Of a DNA stretch of 64,000 nucleotides, positions 25,148 to 33,774 are shown piece by piece. The notes beneath the pieces were generated by a model. The model did not search any database. It was not told the DNA's origin and was given only the letters and a program-made list of their open reading frames with translations. The position numbers and the translations under genes are program-made. The first letter of the stretch is position 1, and every line of letters starts with the position of its first letter. Source of the stretch: a bacterium (GTDB lineage: Bacteria > JAMCPX01). The stretch spans positions 1-64,000 of the forward strand of contig JAJYUJ010000005.1 in the NCBI GenBank assembly GCA_021792615.1, in the 5' to 3' direction.

Positions 25148-26854
25148 TCATACACCAGCACCCTGCATCTTTTCCCGGTCGATGGTATCGGGCGTAACCC
25201 CTTCTTTTGATAAAACACCTTTGATGACCCGCTGGGTTTCTGTCTTCGGCAGTTCCTGCATAATGCGAAAATAACGCGGAATGGCAAACAGGGCGAGGTG
25301 TTCTTTCAAAAAGGAGCTCACTTCTTTGACATCCAGCTTCCCGCCTTCAACCGGTACCACGGCAGCCATAACATCATCCTCGCCAAGCTCCGAAGGTACG
25401 CCGTAAACCGCGCATTCGAGGATGCCCGGGTACTGCAGAATTGCATGTTCAACCTCATAGGCGGAAATGTTCTCCCCCCTGCGTCTCAGAGATTCCGTTT
25501 TCCTGCCGATAAAATAGAGATATCCTTTTTTGTCCGCATGGACGAGGTCTCCGGTATGCAGCCATCCGTCCCTGAGTTTCGACGAGGTCGCCTTTTCGTC
25601 CTTGTAGTATACCACGTCCTTATTGGCTTTTTTGCCGGTGAAGAAAATCAGCTCGCCGGACTGTCCCTGCCGTACGTCCTTGTTCTCATCGTCAACGATC
25701 CGGTACTTTGCGCCGAGCGGCTTGCCCATACTGCCGGCAGGCGCCTGCCCGTAGTTCATGACGATGATACCGCCGCCGTCCACCGCACCGTAACCCTCGA
25801 TCAGCTGAACGCCGAACCGTTTCTCGAACGGCCCCCACATGTCGGACGGGCACGCTGCAGAGAGCACGTGTTTCACCGAGTGATTGCGATCGCCGGCTTG
25901 CTGCGGCTGTTTCATCAAAATCGGGATGATACCGCCAATAGTGTTGAATACCGTCGCTTTGGTTTCGCGTACCTCGTTCCAGAACCTGCTCGCACTGAAT
26001 TTCTCCCTGAGCGCTACCTGTGCTCCGACGTTCATGGCTGCAGTAACGGTGAGCAGGATCGCGTTCGCATGGAACAGGGGCAGGCAGGTGAAATACACGT
26101 CGTCCCTGGTGAGGAGCACGCGGTTGATAAGCTTCATCTTCCGGACGTTCGTACGTCCGTAAAAGGTCGGTACGCCTTTCGGAAGGCCGGTCGTGCCGGA
26201 CGTGTAGAGAAGCATGCACCGATCGCCTTCCCGCGCGCTCACCCCCGGCTTCGCGGTGCTGATGCCGGGACCGTACGCCTCGTCCAGCACTTGCCGGGAC
26301 AGAGAGGATGCCGGGACCTGTTTGTCGGCACCGTTCGCGGTGATAACGAGCGGAGGCGAAGGAAGATCGCTTTTTATCTTTTCGTAGTACTGCAGGAGTT
26401 CCTGATCGATGCACGCATAACGCGCATCCGAGTGCTTGAATATATGCGCGAGCTGGGTCGAGCGCAGGGCTATGTTCACCGGCACCGCACACATACCGAG
26501 CTTTTGCGCACCGAAGAATACGTCGAGCCATCGCGGTGAATTCTTCATCACGATCGCGATCGCCTGACCGGGTTCTGCACCGAGTCCCCTCAAATAGTTT
26601 GCGACCCTGTTTGCGTTCCCGTCCATCTCCGCATAGGTATATGACCTGCCATAGAAGTCCAGAAACAGCCTGTCTCCGTGCCGGGCCGCGCACTCTTCTA
26701 ATAGCCCTGCGTGAGAAACATCGTGCGCTATGGTCAGCTTGCCCCGCGACCGGCTCAGGCGGATGGTATCCCCCAGCGTGCCGCGCCTGAATTCTTCCCA
26801 TCCCAGCACAACGGCCCCGGCGAATAATTTCCTCAGAAAGGTAGACGTCTTCAT
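25148..26854 (-). CDS. Acyl-CoA synthetase (AMP-forming)
   Basis: A 568-residue ANL-superfamily ligase that activates a carboxylic acid through an acyl-AMP to the CoA thioester. The P-loop MLLYTSGTTGLPKGV, the A5-type EGYGAVDGG, the hinge HTGDLVHADKKGYLYFIGR and the C-terminal RRRGENISAYEVE are present; the catalytic Lys region lies in KTETQRVIKGVL. The arrangement resembles fatty-acyl or crotonobetaine/carnitine-type ligases; substrate not predictable. MKTSTFL was chosen as start because GGAG lies eight bases upstream and the thiolase stop just before it; the frame is open far upstream. It ends the large lipid cluster. Confidence 0.9.
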   Translation of the reverse strand: MKTSTFLRKLFAGAVVLGWEEFRRGTLGDTIRLSRSRGKLTIAHDVSHAGLLEECAARHGDRLFLDFYGRSYTYAEMDGNANRVANYLRGLGAEPGQAIAIVMKNSPRWLDVFFGAQKLGMCAVPVNIALRSTQLAHIFKHSDARYACIDQELLQYYEKIKSDLPSPPLVITANGADKQVPASSLSRQVLDEAYGPGISTAKPGVSAREGDRCMLLYTSGTTGLPKGVPTFYGRTNVRKMKLINRVLLTRDDVYFTCLPLFHANAILLTVTAAMNVGAQVALREKFSASRFWNEVRETKATVFNTIGGIIPILMKQPQQAGDRNHSVKHVLSAACPSDMWGPFEKRFGVQLIEGYGAVDGGGIIVMNYGQAPAGSMGKPLGAKYRIVDDENKDVRQGQSGELIFFTGKKANKDVVYYKDEKATSSKLRDGWLHTGDLVHADKKGYLYFIGRKTESLRRRGENISAYEVEHAILQYPGILECAVYGVPSELGEDDVMAAVVPVEGGKLDVKEVSSFLKEHLALFAIPRYFRIMQELPKTETQRVIKGVLSKEGVTPDTIDREKMQGAGV

Positions 26855-26873
26855 GTGCGATACTCCGGTCTGC

Positions 26874-28268
26874 CTACTTTTCCAGGATATGGATACACAG
26901 TGCGGCCTCTTCGTTGCCGAGTGCTCCGCCGCCGTTCTCTGCCAGCGCAATGTGCGCGTCCCGGACCTGCCGTTTCCCCGCCTCGCCCCTGAGTTGCGTA
27001 ACAAGCTCGTTGATCTGCGCAAGGCCCGACGCACCGATGGGATGCCCGCGTGAGAGCAGCCCCCCGGAGGTGTTGATGGGTTTTTTCCCGCCGACCCTGG
27101 TCTCTCCCCGCTCCGCGTATACGCCGCCTTCTCCCTCGGGGAAAAATCCGAGTGCCTCGGTCTGGTGCAGCTCGCCGTACGCGGTCGCATCGTGCACTTC
27201 GGCAAGGTCTATGTCTTTCGGACCCAGCCCCGACTTCTCATACGCAATCCTGCCTGCCCGTTCCCCGATGTCCGGCTCGTCCTGGGTTCGCGTCCGTCCG
27301 GATGCAAGCACCGATGCCCTGACCTTCACCGCCCGCGCCAGCATGCCCAGCCGTTTCACGACGTCTCCGCTGGCGAGAATTGCAGAAGCGGCACCATCGC
27401 CGATCGGTGCGCACATCGCCCTCGTGAGGGGATAAGAGACCATGCGGTCGTTGAGGACATCGTCAACGGACACGTCGAAGGTATACTGGGCATTGGGATT
27501 CATGGTCGAGTGCCAGTGGTTCTTCGATGCTATGACGGCGAGCTGCCGCGGCGTGCTGCCGTACTTCTTCATATGTGCCCGTGCAGCAAATGCGTAGACA
27601 TCCATGAACGGCGAGTGATCGGCACCCGCTCCCTTGCCGGTGCCATTGAGGCCCGTGAGCAATTTTTTTACATTTCCGTAGCCCATGCTCTCGCCGAGAA
27701 TGACATACGTTGCAAACATGTCCCAGTAGTTCTGCAGTTTTCCGCGCATACCGGCCTTGTTCTTTTTCGTCCGCGGCCTCGTGACGCCGGCCGGTACGTT
27801 CTTCGGTACTTCGAGCATCTCCGGTGCTGTCTTCTTAATATATTCGATCTGATCAAAGATACCGCCCACATCGAGCCCGCTCATAAACCCGGCGAACATC
27901 AGGTACTTATTCATCGCGTAAACCTTTTCCACGCCGATCGCCAGGGACACGTCCGTCATCCCGGACGCGACGTCCTTCCATGCGCTGTGAAAGGCCGTTG
28001 ACCCTCCGGCGCATGCGTTTTCGACATTGGTTATGGGTATACCCTCTATGCCGAGGGGCCGCAGGGCGACCTGACCGCGGATACAGTGCTGGAAGTTCCT
28101 CATCCCCCAGCCAGAGTTGGAAAACCATGCGGACTGGATGTCCTTTTTTTCGATACCCGCATCCTTGAATACCCCCTCGATAGTCCAGGCCGCAAGTTCC
28201 TTGATGCTGTTATCAAGGTACCTGCCGAACTTAATGGTGTGCGAACCGATTACATAAACGTCTCTCAT
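26874..28268 (-). CDS. Thiolase (SCP2/lipid-transfer-type acetyltransferase)
   Basis: A 464-residue thiolase-superfamily enzyme. The nucleophilic Cys86 is in NACAGGSTAFH, the catalytic His in RGHPIGASG, and EVHDATAYGEL is the usual third block. The long loop between residues about 130 and 240 fits the SCP-x/DUF35-associated thiolases better than classical FadA. Enzymes of that class usually have a small OB-fold/zinc-ribbon partner encoded next door; none is present, and a ferredoxin gene lies immediately upstream instead. It would release acetyl- or propionyl-CoA from a 3-ketoacyl-CoA. AGGAGGAT precedes the ATG. Confidence 0.87.
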   Translation of the reverse strand: MRDVYVIGSHTIKFGRYLDNSIKELAAWTIEGVFKDAGIEKKDIQSAWFSNSGWGMRNFQHCIRGQVALRPLGIEGIPITNVENACAGGSTAFHSAWKDVASGMTDVSLAIGVEKVYAMNKYLMFAGFMSGLDVGGIFDQIEYIKKTAPEMLEVPKNVPAGVTRPRTKKNKAGMRGKLQNYWDMFATYVILGESMGYGNVKKLLTGLNGTGKGAGADHSPFMDVYAFAARAHMKKYGSTPRQLAVIASKNHWHSTMNPNAQYTFDVSVDDVLNDRMVSYPLTRAMCAPIGDGAASAILASGDVVKRLGMLARAVKVRASVLASGRTRTQDEPDIGERAGRIAYEKSGLGPKDIDLAEVHDATAYGELHQTEALGFFPEGEGGVYAERGETRVGGKKPINTSGGLLSRGHPIGASGLAQINELVTQLRGEAGKRQVRDAHIALAENGGGALGNEEAALCIHILEK

Positions 28269-28280
28269 CCTAAAATCCTC

Positions 28281-28604
28281 CTAAAATTTGCGCGGTGGTT
28301 CGGCACTGCCGCGGTCGAGATAATAGAAATGTTTCGTGAATTTAATGAATTCTTTGATCTCTATTGAATGCTGCGGACATATTGCAACACAATCCCCGCA
28401 TGATATGCAGAACGGCAATTCTTCGACCATGCGCGCTTTTTTATTCACGACTTCGAGGGAATGGGCCGGACACGGTTTGATACAGTAACCGCATCCGTCA
28501 CAGGTGTTCTGATCGATAACAACAACCCCGAAGGTAACATCCCTGCCGAGCTTATTGAAGCTCTCGATGTATATTCTTTTCTTTATCGTTAAGTGTTCAG
28601 ACAT
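28281..28604 (-). CDS. 2[4Fe-4S] ferredoxin-like protein
   Basis: A 107-residue iron-sulfur protein. Two cluster motifs are clear: CDGCGYCIKPCP (Cys35, 38, 41, 45) and CISCGDCVAICP (Cys66, 69, 72, 76), giving two cubane clusters by standard ferredoxin pairing. About 30 residues precede the first motif and a basic/aromatic tail (KFTKHFYYLDRGS) follows. It could pass electrons between the neighbouring nitroreductase-like flavoprotein and the dehydrogenases. MSEHLTIKK is the likely start, with GAGAGG ahead of it. Confidence 0.9.
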   Translation of the reverse strand: MSEHLTIKKRIYIESFNKLGRDVTFGVVVIDQNTCDGCGYCIKPCPAHSLEVVNKKARMVEELPFCISCGDCVAICPQHSIEIKEFIKFTKHFYYLDRGSAEPPRKF

Positions 28605-28614
28605 AGTATGCCTC

Positions 28615-29361
28615 TCAGTAAACGACTTTAAAGGTTCCATTCTCGCCGAACCAGTCGATCGCCTGCGTTTCCCGGCTGACATTCCCGTCGGGAACCCCGC
28701 GCGGATAGCCTATCGCAATAGACGTAACAAGCTTGTACGGATAGCGGATACCAAGACGTTTCCTCCACTTCGCGTACATCTTCAGCGGCGTCATAAAACT
28801 GACCCAGCATGTCCCCAGACCGTAGCTGTGTGCGGTCAGTACCATGTTCTCTCCTGCAATACCCGTGTCGAGTGACGGGTCACCCGGCGAACGCTTGTCC
28901 GCAAGCAGAATGAGCACGGTCGGCGCACCATGCCATAATCCAAGTTTTCCATCGGCGATAAGCCGCATGGCTCCGAACGGTACCGGATGGAACATATTCG
29001 GCAGAAAGCGCATCAGGAATTTTGCAACCCATTCCTTATGCTTTGTCCATGAACCGAGGTACCATGCAAACCGCATTACCAGTTTCAACTTTTTTATCAC
29101 ATCATCTTCCATTTCTTTGATCATCTTCTGGTCCTGCACCACGATAAACTTCCACGGCTGTCCGTTGCCGGCGGATGGTGCAAACCTGCCTGCTTCTATA
29201 ATCCTCCGGACGATGTATTCCGGAACTTGTTTGTTTTTCTCATAAAACCGGACGCTCCTGCGGCTGTAAATAACGTTTTCGACGGAATTAAACGCATCAC
29301 CAGGCTCCGGGAAGCGGGTACCCGTCTCAGGTGCAATTCGTGTATCATTCAGGTGTATCAT
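28615..29361 (-). CDS. Nitroreductase-family FMN protein
   Basis: A 248-residue nitroreductase-fold flavoprotein: SRRSVRFYEKNKQV near residue 35 (FMN-phosphate Arg cluster), FAPSAGNGQPWKFIVV near 60, and DTGIAGENMVLTAHSYGLGTCW near 165. Relatives reduce nitro groups, quinones or enones using NAD(P)H, or act on ferredoxin-linked substrates. It is immediately upstream of the ferredoxin gene, so a shared redox function is plausible. The start MIHLNDTR has AAGGAG; an in-frame upstream start lacks a ribosome site. The true substrate is unknown. Confidence 0.85.
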   Translation of the reverse strand: MIHLNDTRIAPETGTRFPEPGDAFNSVENVIYSRRSVRFYEKNKQVPEYIVRRIIEAGRFAPSAGNGQPWKFIVVQDQKMIKEMEDDVIKKLKLVMRFAWYLGSWTKHKEWVAKFLMRFLPNMFHPVPFGAMRLIADGKLGLWHGAPTVLILLADKRSPGDPSLDTGIAGENMVLTAHSYGLGTCWVSFMTPLKMYAKWRKRLGIRYPYKLVTSIAIGYPRGVPDGNVSRETQAIDWFGENGTFKVVY

Positions 29362-29401
29362 AGGTATTCTCCTTGCGGCACAAATGTATTCTTTGTGATC
29401 T

Positions 29402-30529
29402 TTATTGACCTTTCGCCATCGCACTTACCAGTCCGAGCTTACGCAGGGGGAACAGCCCCAGCAGCGCTTGTACCTGCTTGGCGTCCCGGAAACGCTTCTC
29501 CTGACCATAGTCTTTCATGTAACCGTTACCACCCAGGATCTGTATGCCGTCCGTAGTCAGTTTGCACGCCAGCTCGGACAGGTGCAGTGCAGCGGCACGG
29601 GCTGAGAGCCCCCACTGCGGGTCCTGCTGATCCACAGCCATCGCAGCCCCGGAAACTACCATGTCCGCTATCCCGGCCTGTACGGCCATGTCACCGAGCA
29701 ACATGCGCAGTGCCGACCAGTTGATAATCTCCCGGCCGCCCTGAAAGCGCTCCTGACTGTAGGAAAGGGCCTCCTGAAATGCACCCTTCATGATACCGCA
29801 CTGGATGGCGGCAACTGCCGCGTGCATTCGGTCGGAAGCATGATCGAAACAACGCGCTCCGTCGCCTTCCTTGCCTACCGGTCTTCCTTCAACCCCTGCA
29901 AGTGTAAGATCCACGCCGGGACATGCATGCAGACCCAGACTGAATATGGGCTCGCTCTTCGTAAGTCCCTTTCCTCCCTGGTCGATGAGAAAGAACGTAT
30001 ACCCGTCCTGACCTTTGATGCGTGCCGGTACCAGAGCATGACCTGCCATACCGCCAAGAACAACGTATTCGATCGTGCCGCTGAGACTGTAGGTACCACC
30101 GGTCCTGACGGCATCGAGACGGGTTTGGGTCTCGCCGGGGTTGCAGAAAGCCGGGTAAGCGATCAAGGTGGAGCGGGCATCGGTTGCCTGTCCCATGATG
30201 TCTTTCAGGGTATCTTTACCTCCGGCCGCAAGCATAATCTCCTGGGCAAGGACATTGGTAAAAATAATACCGCTCAAGCTGGCGTCCACCGCACTGATCC
30301 GGTCGAGGATGACGCACAGGGCACCGATGCCCTGCCCGGCACCGCTGCACTCCTCCGGTACGGTTATGCCCAGCAGCCCGGCTTCGTAAGCCCTGGCCAC
30401 CACGGGATCGAAAAAAGGTCCGAAGGGGTAGCTGTCGTTGACCTTCCGGTTAGCCGTGAGTTCTCTGACTGCGAAATTGTGTGCCAGGTCTTCAAAAGGT
30501 TTTAATTCGGATTTTATCGTCGTTAACAT
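29402..30529 (-). CDS. Acyl-CoA dehydrogenase-like protein lacking the canonical catalytic Glu
   Basis: A 375-residue acyl-CoA dehydrogenase-fold protein (TVPEECSGAGQGIGAL; DGIQILGGNGYMKDYGQEKRFRDAK). Where active family members read (Y/F)EGTxxIQR, it reads LLGLFPLRKLG, so the usual C-terminal base is absent. The Thr/Ser-rich FAD and substrate blocks are also weak (AYPAFCNPGETQ in place of ALTEPxxGSD). It lies 12 bases downstream of a dehydrogenase that keeps the Glu. In steroid and some aromatic pathways such pairs form alpha2-beta2 enzymes with one catalytic subunit, a good model here. It could also use a Glu elsewhere. Confidence 0.83.
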   Translation of the reverse strand: MLTTIKSELKPFEDLAHNFAVRELTANRKVNDSYPFGPFFDPVVARAYEAGLLGITVPEECSGAGQGIGALCVILDRISAVDASLSGIIFTNVLAQEIMLAAGGKDTLKDIMGQATDARSTLIAYPAFCNPGETQTRLDAVRTGGTYSLSGTIEYVVLGGMAGHALVPARIKGQDGYTFFLIDQGGKGLTKSEPIFSLGLHACPGVDLTLAGVEGRPVGKEGDGARCFDHASDRMHAAVAAIQCGIMKGAFQEALSYSQERFQGGREIINWSALRMLLGDMAVQAGIADMVVSGAAMAVDQQDPQWGLSARAAALHLSELACKLTTDGIQILGGNGYMKDYGQEKRFRDAKQVQALLGLFPLRKLGLVSAMAKGQ

Positions 30530-30541
30530 GGTTACCTCCGC

Positions 30542-32050
30542 CTATTCATCAAATGAACGGGCCTGCGGGATGGAACTCCCGATCAGGTTATTGAAAAGGT
30601 TGATACGGTTCAACTGATTGGTGCCTTCGTAGATCTGCAGGAGCTTGGAGTCCCGCAGGAACTTTTCGGCACCGCGCTCGTGCCGCAGTCCGGCCTGTCC
30701 CATCAACTCAACGGCCATCTGGCTGTTCTTTACTCCCATGTCTGTTCCTACGATTTTTGCCAGAGACGCCCACCCGGAACAGCGCTGCTGCACCTCCATG
30801 GACTGGCTGTCCACAAAAAGCCTGCGGAATATCCGCTGTGTGATCTCAAAGTCCAGGAGCGGGCTTATCAGGTAATTAAAAATGAATTTCGGCGCGTACT
30901 TCTGGTAATAATAGACCGGCTTTCGCTGGAGGATATTGTAGATGCCCCCCGGCAGCCCGTTGGCATAGTTCGCCTCGGTATAGCTCAGCCTGCCGATGAC
31001 GACGTTCTTGTACATCTCCGCCAGCATTGCCTGGGCCCACTCATGGTTGATGAGGAGCTTTCCGTCGACCTCGGTCTCGCCGGCGAACTTGAGGGCCGTC
31101 TCGTATGCCCCCCTGGCCACGCCGGTACCGAACGCCCCGACTGCCGGCCTGGTGACTGAGACAACAAAATGGATATACTGCTCTATGAGGTCCGCAATCG
31201 GCCGTGTCCCGAAGCCCTCCCGTATGCGGGAATCTCTCAGGACATATTCATCCGGTATAAAACAATCTTCAAAGATCAATTCGCTTGCTGGGCATGCCCG
31301 CTGGCCCATTTTGTCCTCGTGCTTGCCGAAGGTAAATCCTTTCGTACCGGTCCTGACCGCAAACGTCACGGTATTTTCCGAGGCCTTTTTCAGGTCCGAA
31401 TAGGCTATGAGGCAGCACCATTCGGAGACATGACCCATGGAAATGAAGATCTTGCTTCCGTTCACGATATAACCGCCCTTGACCTTCTCGGCGTGGCAGT
31501 TCAGACGGGCACGGTCGATCAGCTCATTCTCTTCCACATCCGTACCCGCGCCGGGCTCTGTTAAAGCAAGGGAAATGATGCACGGTTTGCCGGTCTTTTG
31601 TCCCCTGACCACCTCCCTGAATATCTTGTTGGCAAGGGACACGTTCCATGAAGCGAGGATCCCCGCCACACCAAGATAGTGGACAAAGACCACGTTTGCT
31701 ATGCCTACGCAGGCCGAGGAAAGCTCTTCGACCACATACGCGCTGGCAGGCATGTTGAACCCCTGCCCGCCGAACAACTTCGGAATAAACATGGTGTAAA
31801 AACCCCATTCATTGGCCTTTTTGACAAGGTCCCAGGGCAGGTACTCCGGGTCAGCATGCGTCTGCCGGTCAATCTCGAGTGCATGCGGCCGGACGACCTC
31901 ATCGTTGAATTTTTTTGCCAGGGCAACGGCCTTTCGGGTTTCTTTCAGCATACCCCTGGGTAGTTTCGGCATGGCCTGCAAACTGAACAGGCTTTCATCG
32001 AAGCGCGATTCACGGTCCGGCAAAGATTTACTTCCTTCCGGTGAAATCAT
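30542..32050 (-). CDS. Acyl-CoA dehydrogenase, long form
   Basis: A 502-residue acyl-CoA dehydrogenase, about 110 residues longer than usual. Motifs: FIPKLFGGQGFNM, SLALTEPGAGTDVEE, NGSKIFISMGH, and the catalytic Glu in LQIYEGTNQLNR near the C-terminus. The extra length is an N-terminal extension of about 45 residues (EGSKSLPDRESRFDE) and an insertion after about 340 (GIYNILQRKPVYYYQKYAP). It probably pairs with the Glu-less homologue immediately downstream. The start is MISPEGSK, preceded by AGGAGGA; an upstream in-frame start would overlap the neighbour. Confidence 0.87.
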   Translation of the reverse strand: MISPEGSKSLPDRESRFDESLFSLQAMPKLPRGMLKETRKAVALAKKFNDEVVRPHALEIDRQTHADPEYLPWDLVKKANEWGFYTMFIPKLFGGQGFNMPASAYVVEELSSACVGIANVVFVHYLGVAGILASWNVSLANKIFREVVRGQKTGKPCIISLALTEPGAGTDVEENELIDRARLNCHAEKVKGGYIVNGSKIFISMGHVSEWCCLIAYSDLKKASENTVTFAVRTGTKGFTFGKHEDKMGQRACPASELIFEDCFIPDEYVLRDSRIREGFGTRPIADLIEQYIHFVVSVTRPAVGAFGTGVARGAYETALKFAGETEVDGKLLINHEWAQAMLAEMYKNVVIGRLSYTEANYANGLPGGIYNILQRKPVYYYQKYAPKFIFNYLISPLLDFEITQRIFRRLFVDSQSMEVQQRCSGWASLAKIVGTDMGVKNSQMAVELMGQAGLRHERGAEKFLRDSKLLQIYEGTNQLNRINLFNNLIGSSIPQARSFDE

Positions 32051-32066
32051 AACTCCTCCTTTATCC

Positions 32067-32837
32067 TCAATCGTCGATGAGGTTCCTCGGCGGAAACAGG
32101 ACCATCTCATTGACCGGTATATACTGGAACACAAGCGGTTTTTTGCTCAAACCTATACTGTTCAGTTCCATGGCTATTTTGTGGTCATTGCCGATATCGA
32201 GCACCGCCGCATTCCTGTCCATGGTCTGCTTGAATTCGATGGGATTTGTATAGATGTTCGCGCAAAGGGGTACGCCGTCTTTCACGGAATAAGTCTTGAA
32301 CCTGAGTGTCTTACCCTGTGAAGTGCTTTGTTTTTTGCCCCGGAGTGAAAGGATCTTTTTGCCGTTCTCGGAAAGCGTACATTCGAGATACTCCTTTTCC
32401 CTCTTGAAGGCTATGTCCGCAATGAATTTTGGATAGCCGTAAAGCTCCACACCGGCATATCGGGCTATCTCCGTTGTAACAGGCAGGTGCCAGACATATG
32501 CATGGAAGCAGTGCTTGCCCATATCCGATAGTATCGTAATGCCCGGCACAGGCTTTTTACCGAAACCGATTATAATGGAGATGCTGAACTCATTGTACGG
32601 ATCGATGTCCGTTTTACGGTACTCGAACGCCGAGAATCCGACAAGACACCTTCCGGGGAATACCTCTGCAGGATGCATATCCGGATGCGGCAGGTATTTC
32701 TTCACCTTTTTTGTCGAGGCTGTGAATATTGCCGTCATGGCGGTGTTGTCGTAATAAAATACCGGGATCGTGCCTTTAAACCCCGATTCGTTCTGAACCT
32801 CCCATTGAACAATACCCTTGAACAGTTCTCCTTTCAT
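32067..32837 (-). CDS. Acetoacetate decarboxylase-family protein
   Basis: A 256-residue protein of the acetoacetate decarboxylase fold (PF06314-like). The central HLPVTTEIARYAGVELYGYPKF carries a Lys at the Schiff-base position; in the classical enzyme a second Lys follows and lowers its pKa, but here it is Phe. That change suggests a different reaction (aldolase, dehydratase or hydrolase, as in other superfamily members). The N-terminal FYYDNTAMTAIFTA and C-terminal strands fit a double-psi barrel-like core. It lies between an epimerase/dehydrogenase and an acyl-CoA dehydrogenase in a lipid cluster. Confidence 0.75.
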   Translation of the reverse strand: MKGELFKGIVQWEVQNESGFKGTIPVFYYDNTAMTAIFTASTKKVKKYLPHPDMHPAEVFPGRCLVGFSAFEYRKTDIDPYNEFSISIIIGFGKKPVPGITILSDMGKHCFHAYVWHLPVTTEIARYAGVELYGYPKFIADIAFKREKEYLECTLSENGKKILSLRGKKQSTSQGKTLRFKTYSVKDGVPLCANIYTNPIEFKQTMDRNAAVLDIGNDHKIAMELNSIGLSKKPLVFQYIPVNEMVLFPPRNLIDD

Positions 32838-32847
32838 ATGTTCCTCC

Positions 32848-33774
32848 TTATTTTGCTTTCAGGCTATCCACCATCTCGATAAACGCCTCTTCTGCCGTTT
32901 TTGTCGGCCTCCAGTGCAGATCTTTTTCGGCCTTTGCATTGCTTATGTTCATCGGATACCTGCCGAGTTCGACCCAATGGCTTGAAAAACTCATAATGCC
33001 GAGCTTGAAATTCAGGTCCGCAAGTACCTTTGCGATCCTGTAGGGAATGCCGATCGCTTTTTTATCCAATATCTCAGACATCCTCTTGATAGTCAGGGCA
33101 CCGGTGTGGATATTGAAAGCACCGGGATGGTCCTCGATAATGGCTGTAAAAAATGCACTGCTTACATCACCTTCATACACCAGCGGCAACCCGTATGTAT
33201 TCCCCCGCACGTACGTTATCACCGGAAACTTAACGACATCTGCGAAAAAGTTGTTGACATTTTTGCCGCAGAAAATGGAAGGGCGCATCCTCGTAAGGAT
33301 CATGTTTGGATTTTTTCTTTCAAACTCATCGAGCATCCCTTCAACGATCCGTTTGGTGTCTGAATAATAGGAAGCTTTATTCCCCTGAAGGGGAGAATCC
33401 TCGGTAATCGTATAATCACGATCAACACAACCATACGCTGCAACACTGCTTGCGATGACCAGTTTCCCGGGTTTATTTTCCTCACAGGAGGCGAGGAGAT
33501 TTTTTGTTCCGTTGAGATTGATATCATAGGTGAGCTTCTTGTCTTTTATCTCCTGAACAATGAAGGTCAGGTGAACAATGGTATCACAGCCTTTCAGCGC
33601 GTTTCCCAGGGCATTATCCCGCACATCGCACCGGACAAAGGTGAGCTTCTTATGCTGGAACAAAGGCTCCTTCAGATCGATACCGGTTATGGATTCGACC
33701 GCATCGCTGCGTACGAGGGATTTTGTGAGGAGCGTGCCCAGATAGCCGGATATACCGGTTATGCCTACCTTCAT
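32848..33774 (-). CDS. NAD-dependent epimerase/dehydratase (extended SDR)
   Basis: A 308-residue extended short-chain dehydrogenase. The nucleotide-binding motif is GITGISGYLG at the N-terminus, an acidic residue ends strand two (IDLKEP), and the catalytic YxxxK is in SYYSDTKRIVE, with ASSVAAYG supplying the Ser. Relatives act on nucleotide sugars or on 3-beta-hydroxysteroid-like and polyketide substrates; the lipid neighbourhood favours a non-sugar hydroxyl substrate. The start overlaps the TetR regulator's stop by four bases, so the two are translationally coupled. AAGGAG lies upstream. Confidence 0.83.
   Translation of the reverse strand: MKVGITGISGYLGTLLTKSLVRSDAVESITGIDLKEPLFQHKKLTFVRCDVRDNALGNALKGCDTIVHLTFIVQEIKDKKLTYDINLNGTKNLLASCEENKPGKLVIASSVAAYGCVDRDYTITEDSPLQGNKASYYSDTKRIVEGMLDEFERKNPNMILTRMRPSIFCGKNVNNFFADVVKFPVITYVRGNTYGLPLVYEGDVSSAFFTAIIEDHPGAFNIHTGALTIKRMSEILDKKAIGIPYRIAKVLADLNFKLGIMSFSSHWVELGRYPMNISNAKAEKDLHWRPTKTAEEAFIEMVDSLKAK

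Noticed and set aside
25298-26539. A 413-codon open frame on the plus strand
   Set aside because: It lies wholly antisense to the acyl-CoA ligase, whose motifs are intact; it has no ribosome site and an Arg/His-rich composition typical of the complement of GC-rich coding DNA.
27165-28001. A 278-codon plus-strand open frame opposite the thiolase
   Set aside because: Antisense to a gene with complete catalytic motifs; composition is not protein-like.
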